In this document: piece after piece, positions 6,636-10,637 of the stretch | Layout: each line of letters begins with the position of its first letter | Position numbering within the stretch: the first letter of the stretch is position 1 | Assembly (NCBI GenBank): GCA_023245475.1 | Contig: JAHFKF010000047.1 | Location: forward strand, 1 to 10,637 | Direction: 5' to 3' | DNA length: 10,637 bases | Source: Candidatus Levyibacteriota bacterium | GTDB taxonomy: Bacteria; Patescibacteriota; Microgenomatia; Levybacterales; UBA12049 | Translations under genes and position numbers: made by a program | Notes under the pieces: generated by a model | The model's input: only the letters and a program-made list of their open reading frames with translations | What the model was told of the DNA's origin: nothing | The model's database searches: none

Positions 6636-7898
6636 CTATGCATTTAAGGATACTCTGCGCGGAAGTTTTTCGGTACTTCGCACTCGCGCCACTTGCTCAA
6701 CTAGTTTTTCAGCTTGTTCTGCCAGTTGTTCATACACACTTGATTCCATAATTGGGTCAACGCCTGTGTTGTATTCAGCATCATTGGTTCTGTTGAGCAC
6801 ATTGCCAGCAGATTCAACGGGTCCACCACGTGACCGTATCGCAGGAACGAGCGTCAATCGATAATGTCCATCAGGAGTAATATCTTCAAGTTCTCTGTGG
6901 GAAGGCTGCATTGCTACTCTATTAGGATGCGGAATTGCCTTTTGGGTATGATCTTCTGGATCAACGATGCCGTATCTGCGTTCTAATATGTTGCTTCCAT
7001 TGGCAATTCTCTCAAAACGTTTTGCCGTCGCTGCATAACTTGCTTGCACTGCTTGTCTGAATTTGAAGATTCGCATGACATTGCTTAGCTGGGTAAGATT
7101 ATCAACCGTGACAGGGGCGTTTTTATCAAACACAAGTGAAAAACCATAAGGAGGGATTTCTCTTTTAATGACAGAAAAATCGTTTGTCGGCATTTTGAGT
7201 GCTTCAAGGTTTGTTGTGAGAGTACGTACCAAATGATTTAGTCCTAGATCAACAAAGGCTTGATCGGCCATAATCGCTGCCTCATCATCAAGTCCTGGAA
7301 CGATTATTTTCTTGAGATTGATTTTGGTGGTATCAATAATTGCATGATGCTTATGAATGAGGCCTATACTTCGAGATGAATAAGGTGCAAGTGCTGTTGC
7401 AACGTTTTCCATGTTAATCACTTTTTCATGCTTACCTGTCATACCTTCTCCTTCTTTGAGGAGTGCCAGAGAAGCCGCGACATACGCAATTTGAGCGTCC
7501 TGGGTATGATCCGCAAGCATGTCCGGGATAGGATAACCGTTTTCGTCTAACTTAAATCCATTTCCGCTAAAGCCTGGGAGTGATGCATTGACCTGGGTAT
7601 CCAAATGGCCATATCTACTGGTCGGTTTCATGACAGAGACACGGCTTCTATCCATCAAATGAAATACTCTGTAGATCATTGAACTGTCATCTTGATCAGG
7701 GTTAACAGTGAAAAAACGAGGTTCAATATATTCTACCGTATTCATGTCCGCTACTCTTCGTAATAAGTCTTCAGCAGTGTTCGTAAAAGAGCCGGTTGCT
7801 CCCATATTTTCGGTGTAGATGTTCAATGTCCCCAGGGGCATTAGTCTAGACTTGTCAGTTTGAACGCCAATAGATTGTGTTTCAAGTCGATTATTCAT
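6636..7898 (-). CDS. Hypothetical protein, 420 residues, family not recognised
   Basis: This is a long open frame with a balanced, soluble-protein composition. There is no signal peptide and no transmembrane segment, so a cytoplasmic location is likely. It is rich in His and charged residues. Features worth noting are LIHKHHAIID (H182, H184, H185), EIPPYGFSLVFD near 248-259, a basic helical stretch near 277-300 with FKFRQAVQASYAATAKRFERI, HPNRVAMQPSHR near 330, and SRGGPVESAGNVLNR near 360-375. The C-terminus (about 385-410) looks like an amphipathic helix. The His cluster does not match the histidine-triad spacing, so I assign no function. The gene starts 12 bases after the stop of the GlmU-like gene, so the two are probably co-transcribed. 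A TATAAA about 12 bases before the ATG has no convincing -35. No Shine-Dalgarno is visible. Confidence 0.72.
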   Translation of the reverse strand: MNNRLETQSIGVQTDKSRLMPLGTLNIYTENMGATGSFTNTAEDLLRRVADMNTVEYIEPRFFTVNPDQDDSSMIYRVFHLMDRSRVSVMKPTSRYGHLDTQVNASLPGFSGNGFKLDENGYPIPDMLADHTQDAQIAYVAASLALLKEGEGMTGKHEKVINMENVATALAPYSSRSIGLIHKHHAIIDTTKINLKKIIVPGLDDEAAIMADQAFVDLGLNHLVRTLTTNLEALKMPTNDFSVIKREIPPYGFSLVFDKNAPVTVDNLTQLSNVMRIFKFRQAVQASYAATAKRFERIANGSNILERRYGIVDPEDHTQKAIPHPNRVAMQPSHRELEDITPDGHYRLTLVPAIRSRGGPVESAGNVLNRTNDAEYNTGVDPIMESSVYEQLAEQAEKLVEQVARVRSTEKLPRRVSLNA

Positions 7899-7910
7899 AG
7901 GTTAAAGGAT

Positions 7911-8654
7911 TTATATTTGTTTTGCGGAAGAATAGTATTGATTTGCTTGCTGGACGTCGTCTTGCGTACTAATACCAAAGAATTCTGTATTGTCTCTCAA
8001 AAGATACGTGCCAACTTGCTTACCTTGCTTTGTCGCGATATTGATAAGATCCGTCAAGTAATACTCCCCTGTTACCTTAGACGGTTTCAGTTTTTTGATG
8101 TTATCAAGCAAGAATTGCTTGTCAAATAAGTAGACACCATCATTAACTTCTTTAATTTTTCGCTGTTTTACGGTTGCATCTTTCTCTTCAACAATTTTTT
8201 TGAACTTACCATTCTTGTCATAGACAATTCTGCCGTATTTGCTAGGATCTTCCTTAAGGAGTGTGATAAACGTAATGGCGTTTTGCTCGGTGGTATGTTG
8301 TTTGATCACGCTTCTAAATGTTTTTGCTTCGTAAAACATTGAATCATCACCATTGACTACCATGATTGTGTCGATCTTTTTGTGGACGATAGGAAGTGCT
8401 GCTTCAACAGCTTTTGCTGTACCATATTCCTCACCTTGATAAGCAATTTGTGAATATTTGATAACCACTGGTAAGACAAGATCTGCTTGATGTTTAACAA
8501 CAGTGATAGTTTGTGGGATGCCGAGCGATTGAAGTGTCTGTAACGGAAAAACGATAAGTGGTTTACCGTGAATGGTGTGAAGTACTTTGGGAAGATCCGA
8601 CTTCATTCGGCTACCTCTTCCCGCTGCTAAAATGACTGCGCACACACTTTTCAT
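7911..8654 (-). CDS. GlmU-like sugar-1-phosphate nucleotidyltransferase, uridylyltransferase domain only
   Basis: The 247-residue protein matches the N-terminal pyrophosphorylase half of GlmU. The nucleotide-binding signature LAAGRGSRMKSDLPKVLH spans residues 9-26, with K23 conserved. YGTAKAVEAALP (77-88) corresponds to the GTAHA motif. NGDD (101-104) supplies the metal-binding Asp. YGRIV, IVEEKDAT, a NDGVYLFD segment, GEYYLTDLI and a late N in NTEFFGIST follow in family order. It should join a sugar-1-phosphate to a nucleotide, most likely GlcNAc-1-phosphate and UTP to UDP-GlcNAc, in the cytoplasm. The left-handed beta-helix acetyltransferase domain of full GlmU (about 450 residues) is absent. 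The protein ends cleanly, so this looks like a stand-alone enzyme rather than a broken gene. Another NDP-sugar product is possible. It heads a run with the unassigned genes and has its own promoter. Confidence 0.85.
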   Translation of the reverse strand: MKSVCAVILAAGRGSRMKSDLPKVLHTIHGKPLIVFPLQTLQSLGIPQTITVVKHQADLVLPVVIKYSQIAYQGEEYGTAKAVEAALPIVHKKIDTIMVVNGDDSMFYEAKTFRSVIKQHTTEQNAITFITLLKEDPSKYGRIVYDKNGKFKKIVEEKDATVKQRKIKEVNDGVYLFDKQFLLDNIKKLKPSKVTGEYYLTDLINIATKQGKQVGTYLLRDNTEFFGISTQDDVQQANQYYSSAKQI

Positions 8655-8670
8655 AACGTATGAGTTACGG

Positions 8671-8699
8671 ATTATATCAGAGACCTATAGGAAAAACAA
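8671..8699 (-). promoter_or_regulatory. Extended -10 promoter for the GlmU-like gene
   Basis: On the minus strand TTGTTT (8699-8694) and TGA-TATAAT (consensus hexamer at 8676-8671, extended TG included) are separated by 17 bases. The predicted start of transcription near 8664 leaves a leader of only about 10 bases before the ATG at 8654, without a Shine-Dalgarno site. The -10 is perfect; the -35 is partial. Confidence 0.6.
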
Positions 8700-8710
8700 C
8701 TCGTAGGATT

Positions 8711-9448
8711 TTAGTGTGCAAATTTGGAGGTAGGAACAGGCAAGCTAGCGCTCTTTTCTTTATACGTCATAAAGAGGCGGAGTTTTATTGCGCTTAAGCC
8801 TATTTCATATGAGGACTTCAATACAGCAATTTTGGATTCGCCTGCATGTCTTTTGATAAATTCGATATTAACACTACTAATAATGTAATTCGCGTGTCGT
8901 GCTTTGAGCAAAAATTCTAGATCAAACGTCCAAGGAGACGGATTGACTTCAATGTGTTCAGTCACGCTTCGTCTGAATACTTTCAAACCAGATTGCGCAT
9001 CAACGTTAAATCCATGAAGTAATTGCACAAAGACAAAATTAAATGCCTTGCTACAGATTTTTCGGATTAGTCCGCCTTTATAGATATAGCGATTTGCAAC
9101 AACAATGTCGGCACCCTTTTCGATTTTTTGTATCATTACTGGAATGTATTTAGGGGAATATTGTAAATCAGCATCAATCATACATACGAGGTCATATTGG
9201 GCATGTTTAAAACCTTCGAGGAGTGAATATGCTTTTCCTTGTTTGCCTTTTTTTGCAAATAGTTTGATAGGATAATGCTGAGTAAGCGAGGTAATGACCT
9301 CATATGTTTTATCGGTCGAATGATCATCGATAAAAATTAGTTCGTACTTCTCTACTTTCCCGGCTAGGGATGATGCGATTTCTTCGGCAAGTAACTGTAC
9401 GTTTTGATCTTCGTTCCATACCGGGACAATAAGTGATAGATTTTGCAT
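8711..9448 (-). CDS. GT2 glycosyltransferase, polyprenyl-phosphate sugar (dolichol-phosphate mannose synthase-like)
   Basis: The 245-residue protein is a compact GT-A fold enzyme. SLIVPVWNE (5-13) begins the Rossmann-like strand. DDHSTD (41-46) binds the nucleotide. DADLQYSP (92-99) is the metal and donor site typical of the DPM1/GtrB branch, and DAQSGLKVFRR (150-160) is the conserved acceptor-side motif. Family members transfer a sugar from UDP- or GDP-sugar to a polyprenyl phosphate at the inner membrane face, giving a lipid-linked donor for GT-C enzymes or polymer decoration. It lacks the C-terminal membrane helices found in many bacterial relatives, so membrane contact would be peripheral or through a partner. 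The DUF2079-like membrane protein encoded just upstream could be a user of such a donor; this is inference. The start at 9448 follows a leader of about 50 bases and its own promoter. Confidence 0.88.
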   Translation of the reverse strand: MQNLSLIVPVWNEDQNVQLLAEEIASSLAGKVEKYELIFIDDHSTDKTYEVITSLTQHYPIKLFAKKGKQGKAYSLLEGFKHAQYDLVCMIDADLQYSPKYIPVMIQKIEKGADIVVANRYIYKGGLIRKICSKAFNFVFVQLLHGFNVDAQSGLKVFRRSVTEHIEVNPSPWTFDLEFLLKARHANYIISSVNIEFIKRHAGESKIAVLKSSYEIGLSAIKLRLFMTYKEKSASLPVPTSKFAH

Positions 9449-9465
9449 AAAAAGAGAGTGGTGAA

Positions 9466-9493
9466 CGCATGGAGTTAATGCGGGGCAGCATCA
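9466..9493 (-). promoter_or_regulatory. Competing short hairpins in the leader of the GT2 gene
   Basis: The leader can form one of two hairpins that share a segment. On the minus strand TGATGC (9493-9488) can pair with GCATTA (9481-9476, one G-U). CGCAT (9482-9478) can instead pair with ATGCG (9470-9466). Both stems are only 5-6 base pairs. A regulatory role is speculative. Confidence 0.2.
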
Positions 9494-9504
9494 CAATAAT
9501 AACC

Positions 9505-9533
9505 ACTATAACATACCAAATGAAGATTGTAAA
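9505..9533 (-). promoter_or_regulatory. Extended -10 promoter for the GT2 glycosyltransferase
   Basis: On the minus strand TTTACA (9533-9528) and TGT-TATAGT (hexamer 9510-9505) are spaced by 17 bases, starting right after the stop codon of the upstream membrane protein gene. Transcription would start near 9498, giving a leader of about 50 bases. Each hexamer differs from consensus at one position. Confidence 0.6.
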
Positions 9534-9535
9534 CT

Positions 9536-10637
9536 CTACTTATAGGCCGTATTTTTGAAAACCACAAATCCTTCTGATTCGGTCAATAATTTGTACGTTT
9601 TGTCACTTTTAAGTTTCTTGAGTAAGTCCGTCTCAAGTTGTAATGAAGCTGGTGGTTGTGAATCGTCGAGCAAGAAGACAATCATGTCAGCCTTTTCTAT
9701 ACCAAGAGGCAAAATGTAAAGTTCTTTCCTATGAGTTAAGTGCGATGCGACATTGTTGGATGCTGCAATAGAAACATTTTCAGGGATGGTTTTGATATAC
9801 GTATCAACGACTGCACGTTGTGGCAAGGGCTTTATGACCATATCGAGATTTGCATCTTGCGATCCCGGTAATGGTCCAAATGCATAAGCTGTATAAAGAG
9901 AGGTGCTCAGCAAATAAATGATAAGAATTGAGATGTGAGAACGGAGAACGGAGAACTTTTTTAGGAAAGCAATTCCATAAATCGCTCCGAGGAATAAGAA
10001 TGGTGTTATTACTGCTGTATATTGATAGTAAATCTGATACATTTGCGAATTGTTACTTAAGAGATTAATAAGAAGATCTGGCCCGGCAAAAATGATGAAC
10101 CACGGTGCCAACAAAGAAAGATATCCCAATGGCAAGAATAATTGTTTTAGGTAATCAATATGATCGGGAGCAAAAATGATTGGAAGCGTTTCTTGTGGGG
10201 AGAAGATCAAAGATTTGAGCATATCTGTTGGGCTGTTGCCAAGCTCTTCATAGTACGATAACGCAAAATGCGCAGAGCCCAATGCATGAGGGATTGCATA
10301 AAGAACAAGAAAGAATGCAAAACTGATTGCACCAACAAATAAGAGAATTCCCCAAAGACGCTTTTTGTAGATCCAAAACAACGGTATCCCAAAAAGACCA
10401 ACGACCAACCACACTTGTTCTTTGGTTATGCCTGCAAAGAGGGCGCTCATAAGAAAGTAATCAAATCGCTTCTTGATAAGGAAATACCACGTAGCAAGGA
10501 GAAATGTTGTTGCCAACGTCACGGCATGGAAGTCATACAGATTTGTTCTTTCAACACTTGGGTTGATAAGATACACAAATGCAAAGACCAAAGCAACTGT
10601 TTTATTTTTGAGTACTTCAACTGCGATAAGATACACA
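9536..10637 (-). CDS. DUF2079-like polytopic membrane protein, 5' end beyond window
   Basis: About 366 residues are visible, and the gene continues past the right edge; the GTG at 10636 is only the first codon in view, not a supported start. Roughly eight hydrophobic segments lie in the first 255 visible residues. The motif YDFHA near residue 34, after a YLINPS stretch, resembles the FDFH region of DUF2079 proteins. TKEQVW follows a little later, and a soluble tail of about 110 residues closes the protein. DUF2079 members are uncharacterised and are usually considered related to GT-C type integral membrane glycosyltransferases. The adjacent DPM1-like gene could supply a lipid-linked sugar donor; this is inferred from neighbourhood only. 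A heptanucleotide tandem repeat lies inside the gene at 9937-9956. Confidence 0.78.
   Translation of the reverse strand, partial: VYLIAVEVLKNKTVALVFAFVYLINPSVERTNLYDFHAVTLATTFLLATWYFLIKKRFDYFLMSALFAGITKEQVWLVVGLFGIPLFWIYKKRLWGILLFVGAISFAFFLVLYAIPHALGSAHFALSYYEELGNSPTDMLKSLIFSPQETLPIIFAPDHIDYLKQLFLPLGYLSLLAPWFIIFAGPDLLINLLSNNSQMYQIYYQYTAVITPFLFLGAIYGIAFLKKFSVLRSHISILIIYLLSTSLYTAYAFGPLPGSQDANLDMVIKPLPQRAVVDTYIKTIPENVSIAASNNVASHLTHRKELYILPLGIEKADMIVFLLDDSQPPASLQLETDLLKKLKSDKTYKLLTESEGFVVFKNTAYK
9937..9956. repeat. Heptanucleotide tandem repeat (GAGAACG, nearly three copies)
   Basis: Two full copies of GAGAACG and six bases of a third lie in the DUF2079-like gene, coding for FSVLRS on the minus strand. 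The unit is not a multiple of three, so a change of one copy would shift the reading frame. Confidence 0.85.

Noticed and set aside
7344..7355. HKHH cluster as a histidine-triad nucleotide-binding motif
   Set aside because: The spacing is H-x-H-H rather than H-x-H-x-H with hydrophobic residues between, so the family cannot be assigned.
7910..7915. TATAAA as a -10 for the 420-residue protein gene
   Set aside because: There is no matching -35 and no extended TG, and the gap to the upstream gene is only 12 bases, so read-through is the simpler explanation.
10565..10637. A 13-base direct repeat (gataagatacaca) at 10565-10577 and 10625-10637
   Set aside because: It encodes VYLI in both places in a membrane protein, 20 codons apart. 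It is short and plausibly chance, although its position at the very window edge is notable.

Overview
The window is one continuous minus-strand gene array: nine protein-coding genes, all read right to left, with gaps of 6 to about 90 bases. No stretch over 300 bases lacks a gene. I see no RNA gene, mobile element or CRISPR array. The DNA is AT-rich (by eye near 40% GC) and uses the standard code. The genes for envelope sugars, Pro/Thr-rich linkers, a DUF2079-type membrane protein and small stand-alone sugar enzymes suggest a Candidate Phyla Radiation (Patescibacteria) bacterium, perhaps Microgenomates. That is an inference from gene content, since no marker gene is present.

In transcription order: (1) the 3' part of a DUF2079-like polytopic membrane protein (9536-10637, cut by the window edge); (2) a soluble GT2 glycosyltransferase of the polyprenyl-phosphate sugar synthase type (8711-9448); (3) a GlmU-like nucleotidyltransferase lacking the acetyltransferase half (7911-8654); (4) a 420-residue protein I cannot assign (6636-7898); (5) a small protein with a candidate Cys-His-Asp triad (6113-6583); (6) a large secreted polysaccharide deacetylase with three extra beta-rich domains and Pro/Thr linkers (3441-6017); (7) a GH8 glycoside hydrolase with a twin-arginine lipoprotein signal (2247-3434); (8) a membrane-anchored GH26 glycoside hydrolase (1085-2167); (9) the N-terminal 343 residues of a BcsA-like processive glycan synthase (1-1031, cut by the window edge).

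Genes 6 to 9 form the main feature of interest: a putative exopolysaccharide synthesis and tailoring locus. A membrane GT2 synthase would extrude a beta-linked glycan. Three enzymes predicted to sit outside the cytoplasmic membrane would deacetylate it (NodB domain) and cut it (GH8, GH26). The layout recalls cellulose (bcs) and PNAG (pga) operons, but the gene combination differs from both, and no BcsB, BcsC or PilZ partner is visible here. The polymer cannot be named from sequence. Cellulose-like glucan, mixed-linkage glucan and partly deacetylated amino-glucan all remain possible.

Four promoter-like sites on the minus strand, each with a TGn extended -10 and a 17-base spacer, lie before genes 2, 3, 6 and 9. 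Three of them place the expected transcription start within about 10 bases of the start codon, so very short leaders or leaderless messages are likely. Clear Shine-Dalgarno sites are not seen before most genes.
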